Made by a program: the position numbers and the translations under genes. Source: an uncultured Clostridia bacterium (GTDB lineage: Bacteria > Bacillota > Clostridia > Oscillospirales > Acutalibacteraceae). From it: a stretch of 64,000 nt of DNA. Location of the stretch: positions 1 to 64,000 of the forward strand of contig CAMHQC010000005.1 of NCBI GenBank assembly GCA_946187325.1, in the 5' to 3' direction. Shown in pieces: positions 9,920-18,968 of the stretch (the first letter of the stretch is position 1; every line of letters starts with the position of its first letter). The notes under the pieces are model-generated. The model was not told where the DNA came from. It saw only the letters and a program-made list of their open reading frames with translations, and did no database searches.

Positions 9920-10462
9920 ATGAAAGCAACAGGAATTGTAAGGCGGATCGACGACCTCGGCAGGGTTGTCATTCCGAAGGAAATCAGGCGCACTCTGAGA
10001 ATACGCGAGGGAGACCCGCTGGAGATATACACCGCGACGGACGGAGAGGTTATTTTTAAAAAATACTCTCCCGTCGGCGAGATGTCAACATTCGCGTCGC
10101 AGTACGCGGACGTGCTGGCGCGCATAAGCAGTCTGCCGACGATAATCTGCGACCGCGACCACGTCATCGCGGCTTCGGGAGTTTCCAAGCGTGAATTTTT
10201 GGAGAGAAGAATTACAAATGTACTCGAAAATTATATGGAGAACCGCAAGAGCTATCAGGCTTCGAAAAACGACGTTTCGGACATTCAGCCTGTCGAGGGG
10301 TTAGAACACAGAGCGGCGGTAATTTATCCGATTATCGCGGCGGGAGATATCGCGGGCGCGGTAGTTATGCTTAAAAACGACAGCAGTCATCTTCCGTCGG
10401 AAACCGAGCTAAAACTCGCGCAAAGCGCCGCGGAGTTTTTAGGCAAGCAGATGGAAGCGTAA
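9920..10462 (+). CDS. spoVT: Stage V sporulation protein T (AbrB-type regulator with GAF-like domain)
   Basis: 'MKATGIVRRIDDLGRVVIPKEIRRTLRIREGDPLEIYT' plus C-terminal GAF-like domain. Confidence 0.95.
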   Translation: MKATGIVRRIDDLGRVVIPKEIRRTLRIREGDPLEIYTATDGEVIFKKYSPVGEMSTFASQYADVLARISSLPTIICDRDHVIAASGVSKREFLERRITNVLENYMENRKSYQASKNDVSDIQPVEGLEHRAAVIYPIIAAGDIAGAVVMLKNDSSHLPSETELKLAQSAAEFLGKQMEA

Positions 10463-10466
10463 TACT

Positions 10467-10499
10467 AAAACGTCAGCACATAAATCGTACTGACGTTTT
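10467..10499 (+). terminator. Rho-independent terminator of spoVT
   Basis: Perfect 10-bp stem AAAACGTCAG/CTGACGTTTT just after the stop. Confidence 0.7.
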
Positions 10500-10512
10500 G
10501 ATATTACATATT

Positions 10513-10690
10513 TTATAGTTTAATCTTTATTTGATTTGGACCATAGGCAAAAACAGATAACTCATATTCATTAAAATATACATAAAGATGTTTACCTTTT
10601 AACCAAAAGTTATATTTATTCATTTTTGTATCTACATTATTATTAATTATTTTAAAAAAATGGAAAAATACTCACTAATAAAATATATTT
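10513..10690 (-). pseudogene. Decayed C-terminal fragment of a paralogue of the 13933-14655 secreted protein
   Basis: Reverse strand encodes ...IINNNVDTKMNKYNFWLKGKHLYVYFNEYELSVFAYGPNQIKIKL*, matching TINNRDINAFNIWLKGKYAYVHFDPYDISTYAAGATEIKIKL; apparent frameshift at an A-run near 10650-10660. Confidence 0.75.
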
Positions 10691-10715
10691 CAAAAACGAG
10701 TAGGTTTTGAAAAGC

Positions 10716-10747
10716 AAAGGCAGGAAGTTGAAGCTTCCTGCCTTTTT
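10716..10747 (-). terminator. Terminator of the BlaR1-like gene
   Basis: AAGGCAGGAAG-TTGAAG-CTTCCTGCCTT followed by T-run; near-identical copy at 13889-13917. Confidence 0.7.
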
Positions 10748-13410
10748 TAATATCCGTATGTTATAAGTTTTAAGCTGCCGTTTGGTTGTTTTGCGAGATA
10801 CCAACTCCACGTATAGTCTTCATCGGCATTCCACGAACCCCCTGCGTCTTTTTCGGTATGGAACAGAGAGTCAAACACCATACACTCGGTAAACTCAGGC
10901 TCATTTTTCCCTCTATGTTTATTACAATATCCGAGCTGTGCTTTTGAATAATCATCGCCTTTATAGCTGAGCTTTTGGAGTTTTCCGGAGCCCGCGGTAA
11001 ATGTTTTAAATCTTTCCTTTATTATATCAACCGCGCCGTCAATTTCGGCTTTATCATACAGCTTAGAGTTACCGTAATCAACCGCGGTATTTAAAACCAA
11101 ATCCTTGTTACCTTTATATGTACCTAACGATACAAAATTATGACCGTTCTTTTTAGCGTATGATTCGGCGGCGGTTCCGCTATAACCTTTTATTGTAAAG
11201 TCAGATGCTCTTTTCTCGAATTTTTTAAAAGCGTGTCTGCCGATACTCTTTACATTATACGGAATTTCAATTTCGTTAAGATTCATACAATTATAAAAAG
11301 CCATATCCCCGATTTTTTCAAGAGTTTCGGGAAGCTTAATGCTTTTTATAGCTGTATCTGAAAAAGCATCTTCTCCGATTACTTTTGTATTATCGCCGAG
11401 TTCAACCTCTGTTAACTTTTCACACACACAAAACAGGCGGTTGCTAATTTTAGTTACACCGTTCGGAATCGTTATCTTCTCAAGCTTTTTACACTCCATA
11501 AAAGCGGCTTCTCCTATTTTTTTCGTATTTTTCGGAAGCTTTAGCTCTTTAAGCGCGTAACAGTAAGAAAACGCTTCATCGCCTATCTCGGTGAGCGAGT
11601 CGGGAAGTTCTATTCCTTTAGTATATTGGGTATCGTACCGCGGTTCTCCTGAATTTCCGTCTATTCCCGCGGAGAACGCGTCCCTGCAGATTCTGGTTAT
11701 TCCTTCGTTCACTACAACTTTGTCGATGTCCATTACATCATACCAGTAAGGCATATACTCGTAATCCTCCATCTTTCCCTTTCCGCTGAAGGTTAGAGTT
11801 TTTGTGTACTTATTATAGCTGTAGGAAATATTTTTGTTTTTATCTTTATCATCAAAAAATTCGTTATCATCATAAGCGGGAGTTACCTCACCGTTATAAT
11901 AATCGGGCGCTTTTTTATTTAATAGCTTTATAAGTTCAATCAGTATATCGTCATATCCAGATCTTACCGAATCACCAAAGACAATAATACCCGAATAATT
12001 TCCGTCATAGAGGCGCGCCTCGTATGTGGTTCCGAACCCGTCGGAACCGCCGCCGTAGTCACTTTGCGGTACTACCGTATTGACGCTATCGACCAGAGCT
12101 TTCACGGAATTATACTGCTCGTCACTCAGGCGGATATTTTTAAAATCCTTGTTTTCAGCGTCGTCATCGTTATTATTAATATCGCTTAGCTTTCTAACAT
12201 AATAGGTTTTATCCGTATGGACGGCAAAATTATAATAAACGTCCGCTCCTGTGTTCATACGGATTTCAACCAATGTATTTGCCCTGCTTTCGCTCGGCAT
12301 CATATCAGCGTTAGTAAGACAAACAAGGGCAACAGCGGCGGCGATAACTACCGCGATACATAGAGTAATTGCGGTAGGTTTCTTAAACTTAGCCATATAG
12401 CGTATACGTCGTTTTATTTCGGATTTTCCCCTAAACAGCGAGGTCGTACCGAGGACAAATCCGCCCTTGTGATTAGACGCGGTTTTGAGCAAAAGCTCGG
12501 CGTAGCTCTTTTTATCTTCGGCGTAACGCAGAGTGCGCTCATCACAGTAAACCTCGATATCGCGTTTAAACATAAAGAAGCTTATCCAGATTATAGGGTT
12601 AAACCAGTTAAGGCAAAGTATTACCGCCGCGACAGCCGACCATAACACATCAAAATGCTTCATATGGCTGAGCTCGTGGAGCAGAGTTGACTCGGTTTCC
12701 TCCGCGGTTAAACCCTCGGGTATAAATATTTTAGGTCTAAAAATTCCCGTAAGCGCGGGAGTTGTATCCGCAAAATAGAGCTTGACCTTTCTTTTGATTT
12801 TAAGCTTAGCTTTACAACTTTCGAGTATTTCGAGAGAAATATCATCCGAATTTTTCGACGACTTATTAAGCCTTCGTTTATACAAAGCGAGCACTACTAT
12901 AAAATACCCGAGCAAACCCGCGCTTCCCCCGAACCACGCGAAAGTTATAAACTTGTCCGCATCGAGAGGTTCGGTTTCGACATCCTTTTGTGGTTTTACT
13001 TTTTGGGACTTATATTTATCGTAATACTCGTCCTTTGGAATTCGCTCTATTTTGGGATACTCGCCTGTGTCATAAGACCACGTTTTTTCGTTTTCTTCCT
13101 CAAGAACAGTATAACTTCTAAAGGCGCTTTGGCGCGAATCTTTTTCCGCGGGTATCGCGGAATTAAAAACGGAAACAGGACTTGTGGGTAATACAGGTAC
13201 TAAAAGGCGTATTAAAAGTACCAGCCAGATAAGAAAATGATACTTCGCCTTTAATTTATTCTTAAAAATAAGCTTAAAAAGTATTATAAAAACGGCGGTT
13301 ATCGTAACATAAACAGTAGTATGAATTAAAAATGAATAAATCGGATAATAAGCTGAGGACTCAGCCGAGCCAAGCGATAAAAGCTGATAAACTAAATAAT
13401 CAATTCCCAT
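10747..13410 (-). CDS. BlaR1-type M56 metallopeptidase fused to BspA-like leucine-rich repeats
   Basis: N-terminal TM segments, 'HELSHMKHFD' zinc motif, then LRR_5-type repeats ('IGDEAFSYCYALKELKLPKNTKKIGEAAFMECKKLEKITIPNGV'). Confidence 0.85.
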   Translation of the reverse strand: MGIDYLVYQLLSLGSAESSAYYPIYSFLIHTTVYVTITAVFIILFKLIFKNKLKAKYHFLIWLVLLIRLLVPVLPTSPVSVFNSAIPAEKDSRQSAFRSYTVLEEENEKTWSYDTGEYPKIERIPKDEYYDKYKSQKVKPQKDVETEPLDADKFITFAWFGGSAGLLGYFIVVLALYKRRLNKSSKNSDDISLEILESCKAKLKIKRKVKLYFADTTPALTGIFRPKIFIPEGLTAEETESTLLHELSHMKHFDVLWSAVAAVILCLNWFNPIIWISFFMFKRDIEVYCDERTLRYAEDKKSYAELLLKTASNHKGGFVLGTTSLFRGKSEIKRRIRYMAKFKKPTAITLCIAVVIAAAVALVCLTNADMMPSESRANTLVEIRMNTGADVYYNFAVHTDKTYYVRKLSDINNNDDDAENKDFKNIRLSDEQYNSVKALVDSVNTVVPQSDYGGGSDGFGTTYEARLYDGNYSGIIVFGDSVRSGYDDILIELIKLLNKKAPDYYNGEVTPAYDDNEFFDDKDKNKNISYSYNKYTKTLTFSGKGKMEDYEYMPYWYDVMDIDKVVVNEGITRICRDAFSAGIDGNSGEPRYDTQYTKGIELPDSLTEIGDEAFSYCYALKELKLPKNTKKIGEAAFMECKKLEKITIPNGVTKISNRLFCVCEKLTEVELGDNTKVIGEDAFSDTAIKSIKLPETLEKIGDMAFYNCMNLNEIEIPYNVKSIGRHAFKKFEKRASDFTIKGYSGTAAESYAKKNGHNFVSLGTYKGNKDLVLNTAVDYGNSKLYDKAEIDGAVDIIKERFKTFTAGSGKLQKLSYKGDDYSKAQLGYCNKHRGKNEPEFTECMVFDSLFHTEKDAGGSWNADEDYTWSWYLAKQPNGSLKLITYGY

Positions 13411-13413
13411 AGC

Positions 13414-13797
13414 TTAATCCTTTCCCATTTTTTCGATAAGGCTTAAAAGCTCCGCGGTTTCCTTTTCGTTTAGATTGGACTCGGACGCGAGGTTAGTTAC
13501 GAGCATACTAACGGAACCGTTGTAAACACGGTTTAAAAAGTTTTTAGTTTCCTTAAGCCTGCATTCGTTCTTGGACAACAGGGGTTTATAGCGAAAAACA
13601 GGCTCTTCGTCGTTTATCGCAACCGCCTTTTTCGAAACAAGCCTGCGGACTAAGGTTTTTATGGTCGAGTCGCTCCATCCGTTAGCCGACAAAGCTTTTC
13701 GGATTTCGGTAATCGTCGCCAGAGGATTTTCCCATAGATACTCCATTACAACCCACTCGGACTCGGAAATAGTTTTTTCTTTTTTCATTTTTATCAC
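13414..13797 (-). CDS. BlaI/MecI/CopY-family repressor
   Basis: 'ISESEWVVMEYLWENPLATITEIRKAL...WSDSTIKTLVRRLVSKKAV' winged helix. Confidence 0.9.
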   Translation of the reverse strand: MIKMKKEKTISESEWVVMEYLWENPLATITEIRKALSANGWSDSTIKTLVRRLVSKKAVAINDEEPVFRYKPLLSKNECRLKETKNFLNRVYNGSVSMLVTNLASESNLNEKETAELLSLIEKMGKD

Positions 13798-13806
13798 CTA
13801 ATTTTG

Positions 13807-13850
13807 AGTTTACAAGTGTAAACTTTGGGTACAGTTTACACCTGTAACCC
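13807..13850 (-). promoter_or_regulatory. Tandem BlaI-type operators upstream of the repressor gene
   Basis: Perfect dyad AGTTTACA-AG-TGTAAACT (13807-13824) and second TACA-CC-TGTA (13837-13846), centres 26 bp apart; matches TACA-N2-TGTA. Confidence 0.7.
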
Positions 13851-13888
13851 GTATTTGTCAATAGATTTTGAAAAATTTTTAAAAGGCG

Positions 13889-13917
13889 AAGGCAGGAAGT
13901 TGAAGCTTCCTGCCTTT
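13889..13917 (-). terminator. Terminator of the secreted protein gene
   Basis: AAGGCAGGAAG-TTGAAG-CTTCCTGCCTT; near copy of the 10716 hairpin. Confidence 0.6.
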
Positions 13918-13932
13918 AGTTCACCAAAAATA

Positions 13933-14655
13933 TTAAAGTTTGATTTTAATTTCTGTAGCGCCCGCGGCGTAGGTTGAGATATCATATGGGTCAAAATGTA
14001 CATAAGCGTACTTGCCTTTTAGCCAGATATTAAACGCGTTAATATCCCTATTATTTATGGTATTTACAGCCCAAGTATAATATTTCGCCGGTTCTTCGGC
14101 GATTTTCTTCTCCATTTTGGAGACGATTTTACTCTTTAACTTTTCGCCGCTGTACTTAGTAACTTTCGCGTTAGAGATTTTCTTCCCGCTGGATTTTTTG
14201 AACGTACAGCCCTCGACATGTTCGTAGCCGTGAGCGCCCATCGTATAGCCGTAGTAAGAAATTCTAAAGCTGTATTTACCGCTTTTATTATAGGTAAACT
14301 TAGCCTTAACATCGTACTGGTAGTGTTGGCGTGTTGCCATAAAATTCTTAGTTCCGTTGTTAGAGTATTCGTTTTTAGCCATTTTGGTTATTTGGTCGGC
14401 GTAGCTTTTTACGTATTTTTTAATCTTTTTATTCACCTTTTTAGCGGCTTTTGATTTTGATTTTAATACCGGATACTTTATTTTGCCCGAAAGGATAAGA
14501 ACGCCCTCCTTTTTAATCGACTTGGAGACGGTTTTATAAGAAGCGTATTTTTTGCCTGTTTTTGAAGCCGCCGAGACAGACGCGGGTACGGACAACACCG
14601 CCGCCGTACTAAGCATAATAGTTAGTGATAAGAAAACTGATAATAATTTTTTCAT
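13933..14655 (-). CDS. Secreted protein (DUF3298/DUF4163-like), start corrected to MKKLLSVFL
   Basis: Signal peptide MKKLLSVFLSLTIMLSTAAVLSVPASVSAA; strong AAGGAGG RBS before the internal ATG. Confidence 0.65.
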   Translation of the reverse strand: MKKLLSVFLSLTIMLSTAAVLSVPASVSAASKTGKKYASYKTVSKSIKKEGVLILSGKIKYPVLKSKSKAAKKVNKKIKKYVKSYADQITKMAKNEYSNNGTKNFMATRQHYQYDVKAKFTYNKSGKYSFRISYYGYTMGAHGYEHVEGCTFKKSSGKKISNAKVTKYSGEKLKSKIVSKMEKKIAEEPAKYYTWAVNTINNRDINAFNIWLKGKYAYVHFDPYDISTYAAGATEIKIKL

Positions 14656-14839
14656 AATAGGTTCCTCCTTAACATACGAATATTTTAGCATATTTTTTTG
14701 AATAATACTGCACAAAAATATAACAGGTTTTTTGTGCGATTACTACAATGATAGTTTAATTTTATGCAAGTTTTGAGTAATTTCCTATAGAGCAAAAAAG
14801 GAGCCGACTTTCGTCAGCTCCGATTTATTTTAGAAAATA

Positions 14840-15925
14840 TTATTTATTAAAAATAGACATAATGTCGTAGAATGTATCGTCGTCCTCGTCATCGGTATTA
14901 TCCTTATCCTTGGGATCGTCGTTGTCGATAAGAACATTATCGTCGGGAGAAGCGGCAGCGGGTTTACCGTCGCCGTTAAAGCCTGTGGCGATTACGGTTA
15001 CGCTGATAGCGTCGTCCATATTCTCGTCGATTACGGCACCCCAGATAATATTAGCGTCGTCGGATACCTTATCCTTAATCATAGTGGAAGCGGCATCGAT
15101 ATCCTCGAGGCTGATATCGGGAGAAGCGGTGATGTTGATAATAACACCCTTGGCTCCGTCAATAGAGGTTTCGAGAAGCGGGCTTGAAATAGCCGCCTCG
15201 GCAGCTTCGGTGGCCTTGTCCTTGCCGGTAGCAAGTCCCATACCCATATGAGCGTAACCCGCGTCCTTCATTACAGCGGTAACGTCCGCGAAGTCGAGGT
15301 TTACCATACCGGGAACTAAGATAAGGTCGGAGATACTCTGTACACCCTGTCTGAGAACATCGTCGGCGATAGCGAACGCGTTCTGGAGAGTGATAGGAGC
15401 TTCGGATACATATTTTAATCTTTCGTTAGGAACGATAATAAGAGAGTCTACACAAGCGGCGAGCTCCTGAATACCCTGCTCAGCCTGAGCCATTCTTCTC
15501 TTACCCTCGAAAGCGAAGGGCTTAGTTACAACCGCCGCGGTTAAGATTCCCATATCCTTGGCGATTTTAGCTACTACGGGAGCGGCTCCCGTGCCTGTGC
15601 CGCCGCCCATACCGGCGGTAACGAATACCATATCGGTGTCCTTTAAGAGAGCGGCGATTTCTTCCTTGCTCTCCTCAGCGGCTTTCTGTCCGATTTCGGG
15701 CATTGAGCCCGCGCCCTTGCCCTTAGTAAGCTTTTCGCCGATCTGTACGGTCTGAGAAGCTTTCGATAATCTTAAAACGTGGTCATCGGTATTTATGGCG
15801 ATAAACTCAACATTCTTTACCTCCATAGTAACCATACGGTTGATGGCGTTTCCGCCGCCTCCGCCGACACCGATTACCTTTATAACAGGCATATACTCAC
15901 TTTCCATTTCTAAAGCAAAAGCCAT
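14840..15925 (-). CDS. ftsZ: Cell division protein FtsZ
   Basis: '[15 protein letters not shown]', '[15 protein letters not shown]'; RBS AAGGAGG supports start at 15925. Confidence 0.98.
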   Translation of the reverse strand: MAFALEMESEYMPVIKVIGVGGGGGNAINRMVTMEVKNVEFIAINTDDHVLRLSKASQTVQIGEKLTKGKGAGSMPEIGQKAAEESKEEIAALLKDTDMVFVTAGMGGGTGTGAAPVVAKIAKDMGILTAAVVTKPFAFEGKRRMAQAEQGIQELAACVDSLIIVPNERLKYVSEAPITLQNAFAIADDVLRQGVQSISDLILVPGMVNLDFADVTAVMKDAGYAHMGMGLATGKDKATEAAEAAISSPLLETSIDGAKGVIINITASPDISLEDIDAASTMIKDKVSDDANIIWGAVIDENMDDAISVTVIATGFNGDGKPAAASPDDNVLIDNDDPKDKDNTDDEDDDTFYDIMSIFNK

Positions 15926-16101
15926 TTTTACTTCCTCCTTAACAGTTTCATCCAACATATATACAGATTTAATGATTATTTTTAATCACAGATTAACACA
16001 TTAAGCCTATCACATTTTTTCTTAAAAGTAAATATAAATTAAAAAATTTTAACTAAAAGACAAAAAATGATTATATTTTAAGCCATTTATTAGCATTTTT
16101 G

Positions 16102-17607
16102 TTACTCCTCGGCTTCTGTGTAGGGCTCTTCGTCATTATTATCGTCATAATTTTCGTCACTTTCGCCGTCCTCGTTATAGTCGTAAGCCTCAGAAGTTTC
16201 CTCCTCGGCAGCTATAAAGGTTGTCCTCATAGTAATTTCCTCGGTAGCGGCGGTAGTCGGCTGGGTGATAACTTCTTCGTCCTCGTCGAGACTGCCCTCT
16301 TTGAAGTAGGATTTTTTAGTTTTATTACACTTGGAAACATTAAGCACGCCCTTTACCCTGCCCGTATGGTTCGGGTCAAGCTTTTCGTTGATAATAGTGA
16401 AAGCTGTTTTAAGCTTATATTCGATAGCTTCGGGGAGTCCGATTTTTATCTTGATACGGTTGTCGTATGTGATAGAAATATCGGTAATCGACTTAATATT
16501 CACTTCGGTTATCTTGGTATAGTTATTCTCCTGAATACACTCGGTCAGGTTATTTAAAGCCTTCGTGTAGGACTTGTCCTTAAACTCGACTTTGTCGCCG
16601 ATATTGGTCGATTTCAAGGTCGGAGCGATAAGCGAGGTGAGCTTTTTGGGCTTCTTTTCGACCTGCTCGAGCAGGATGTTTTCTTCGCTTACCTTAAAGT
16701 ACATTCCGTCGGTCTTGATACACTGGGCTTCCTTGGCGTTTTCTATATTAATAACAATCGAGTTCGGAAGCTGGAAATTAATGCTAGCGGACTTTACGTA
16801 CGGCAGGCTGTCGGATACAGCCTTGGAGTCACCGAACATTGACGCCATAAATATATTGTCGCCCTCGCGCACCTGGGCGAGGCGGATAATAGTATCCTCA
16901 GCGTAGTATTTATTACCGCTTACGTAGATGTTTTCGGTTTTGAATAAAACTGTCAGTGATAAAACCGCTCCGACTACGATAACGGTGGTGATTATCGAAA
17001 CATAGGCGATAATTCTCCTGAGTCTGCGCTGTTGAGGTGAAATGGGCTTTGGCATTCTCTCACGGCGCTTCTCACGCTGTTTTTGAGCCTGAGCCTTTCT
17101 TATCTCTACCTCATCGGCATAGAAGCCGTCTTTATGGTCGCGGGCTTCGAGATTTCTCACTCGTTTATCGGTTTCTTTCTCGATTATATCGGGAATAGTC
17201 TTTCGGCGTTTTTTTACCTCGGGATTACGCTCCTTATTAGTCTTTTTAGGCTCGGGACGTCTGCGCTCACGGTTATCGCGGACAGCTTCCTTGCGCCCGG
17301 GTTCAAGCGGACGTTCACCTTCGACCTCGATGCTCTGAACACGGACGCTGTTATTATCGTTCGCCCTGCGGCGTTCATATTCCGCGCGGCGTCTTTGCTC
17401 CGGCTCTCGCTGAGAGAGTCTTTCGTTGCTTCGGGGGTCGTTAATATGGGCGTTTTTGCGAGCCTGTTTACGCGCGGCTTCACGCTCTTTAGCGGCTTGT
17501 TTCTCACGTTTTTCGTAGATAGCCTGCTGTTTTTTACGCTGTTTTTCTAAAGCCTTAATCTCCTTGGCGGAGAGCTTTCTCCTGCGCTGAGGATGTCTTT
17601 CGTCCAT
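16102..17607 (-). CDS. ftsQ: FtsQ/DivIB-type division protein with POTRA domain and long charged tails
   Basis: Single TM, 'ENIYVSGNKYYAEDTIIRLAQVREGDNIFMASM' POTRA; between murA and ftsZ. Confidence 0.85.
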   Translation of the reverse strand: MDERHPQRRRKLSAKEIKALEKQRKKQQAIYEKREKQAAKEREAARKQARKNAHINDPRSNERLSQREPEQRRRAEYERRRANDNNSVRVQSIEVEGERPLEPGRKEAVRDNRERRRPEPKKTNKERNPEVKKRRKTIPDIIEKETDKRVRNLEARDHKDGFYADEVEIRKAQAQKQREKRRERMPKPISPQQRRLRRIIAYVSIITTVIVVGAVLSLTVLFKTENIYVSGNKYYAEDTIIRLAQVREGDNIFMASMFGDSKAVSDSLPYVKSASINFQLPNSIVINIENAKEAQCIKTDGMYFKVSEENILLEQVEKKPKKLTSLIAPTLKSTNIGDKVEFKDKSYTKALNNLTECIQENNYTKITEVNIKSITDISITYDNRIKIKIGLPEAIEYKLKTAFTIINEKLDPNHTGRVKGVLNVSKCNKTKKSYFKEGSLDEDEEVITQPTTAATEEITMRTTFIAAEEETSEAYDYNEDGESDENYDDNNDEEPYTEAEE

Positions 17608-17653
17608 ATTATCACCCCTTTCCTTTTACATTCCGCCGCAATTGTACGGCAAT

Positions 17654-18916
17654 TTATATCTTTCGCACATCGGCTCCGAGCGAGCCGAGCGCTACCTCAA
17701 AATCCTCGTAGCCTCGTTCCAAATACTCGATGCCGCCAATCTCGGTAGTACCCTCGGCGGCAAGTGCCGCGGTTATGAGCGAAGCCGCTCCGCGTAAATC
17801 CTGAGCCTCAACAGGCGCGCCGTAGAGGGTTTTTACGCCGTTTACTACGGCTACCTTACCCTGAACGTTTATATCAGCGCCGAGACGGCTCAATTCGCCG
17901 ACGTGCTTGAAACGATTTTCGAATATATTTTCAACAAACACCGAGGTTCCCTCGCACACGCAAGCCGCCGCCATCAGCGGAGCCTGGGCGTCGGTCGGAA
18001 AGCCCGGATACGGCATAGTCCTCACAAGCGGCATAGCCCTCAGTCTTTCGGGAGCGCTTATGAGTAAATCGCCTTCGTTTACCCTTATTTTACAGCCCGT
18101 TTCCTCGAACACGGGGATAACTGAGCTTAAATGGTTGCGGATTACGCCCCTCAGCGTAACCTCGCCTTTAGTCACCGCGGCCGCCGACATCAGCGTTGCC
18201 GCGACGATTCGGTCGGGGATAATATTATGGGAAACCGCGTACAGCTCCTCTACCCCGTCTATAACAATTTCGCCCTCGCCGAAGCCGTAAATCTTAGCGC
18301 CCGCACTGTTTAAATACTCGCACAAATCGCAGATTTCAGGCTCCCTCGCGGCGTTTATTATCGTAGTAGTTCCCTCGGCGAGTACCGCCGCGAGAATAAT
18401 ATTTTCGGTAGCGCCTACGCTCGGGAACGACAGGTCAATTCTCGCGCCCTTTAAGCCGTTTTCAGCCTTACAGACAAGGCTTCCGTGGCGTTCCGAAATT
18501 TTAGCGCCCATTTTTCTAAGGGCTTTAAGATGTAAATCAATCGGTCTCGGGCCTAACTCGCAACCGCCCGGGAAGCTGAGCTTAGCGCAACCTGTTCGGG
18601 CGAGTATAGCTCCTAAAAACACGATAGAACTGCGCATTTCACGCATTAAGCTATCGGGAATTTCACTCTCGCAAAGTCCGTCGCTGTTAATTATAACGGC
18701 GTCGTTTTGAACTTTAGCGTCACATCCGAGATAGCGCAAAATTCTAAGACAGGCGTCAACATCCGTAAGCCTCGGGCAGTTATAAAAAATATTTTCTCCG
18801 CGGGTTAACACCGCCGCCGAAAGTATGGGCAGAGCGCTGTTTTTCGCACCTTGCACCTCAATTTCTCCGAAAAGCTTTTTTCCGCCTTTAACCACAAATC
18901 TTGACACCGAAAGCAC
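17654..18916 (-). CDS. murA: UDP-N-acetylglucosamine 1-carboxyvinyltransferase
   Basis: 'GGKKLFGEIEVQGAKNSALPILSAA', catalytic Cys motif 'GGCELGPRPIDLH'. Confidence 0.97.
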   Translation of the reverse strand: MLSVSRFVVKGGKKLFGEIEVQGAKNSALPILSAAVLTRGENIFYNCPRLTDVDACLRILRYLGCDAKVQNDAVIINSDGLCESEIPDSLMREMRSSIVFLGAILARTGCAKLSFPGGCELGPRPIDLHLKALRKMGAKISERHGSLVCKAENGLKGARIDLSFPSVGATENIILAAVLAEGTTTIINAAREPEICDLCEYLNSAGAKIYGFGEGEIVIDGVEELYAVSHNIIPDRIVAATLMSAAAVTKGEVTLRGVIRNHLSSVIPVFEETGCKIRVNEGDLLISAPERLRAMPLVRTMPYPGFPTDAQAPLMAAACVCEGTSVFVENIFENRFKHVGELSRLGADINVQGKVAVVNGVKTLYGAPVEAQDLRGAASLITAALAAEGTTEIGGIEYLERGYEDFEVALGSLGADVRKI

Positions 18917-18968
18917 CCCTTAAAATATAATACCAGTTATATTTTATGGGAGCGGCGGTTTATTGTTA

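Noticed and set aside
9901-10188. Minus-strand ORF opposite spoVT
   Set aside because: Antisense shadow of a strongly conserved gene.
14910-15251. Plus-strand ORF opposite ftsZ
   Set aside because: Antisense shadow with Ser/Pro/Ile-rich composition typical of reverse-complemented coding DNA; the same applies to most other small antisense ORFs in the track.
17083-17550. Plus-strand ORF opposite ftsQ
   Set aside because: Shadow ORF over a clearly coding minus-strand gene; no family signal or RBS.
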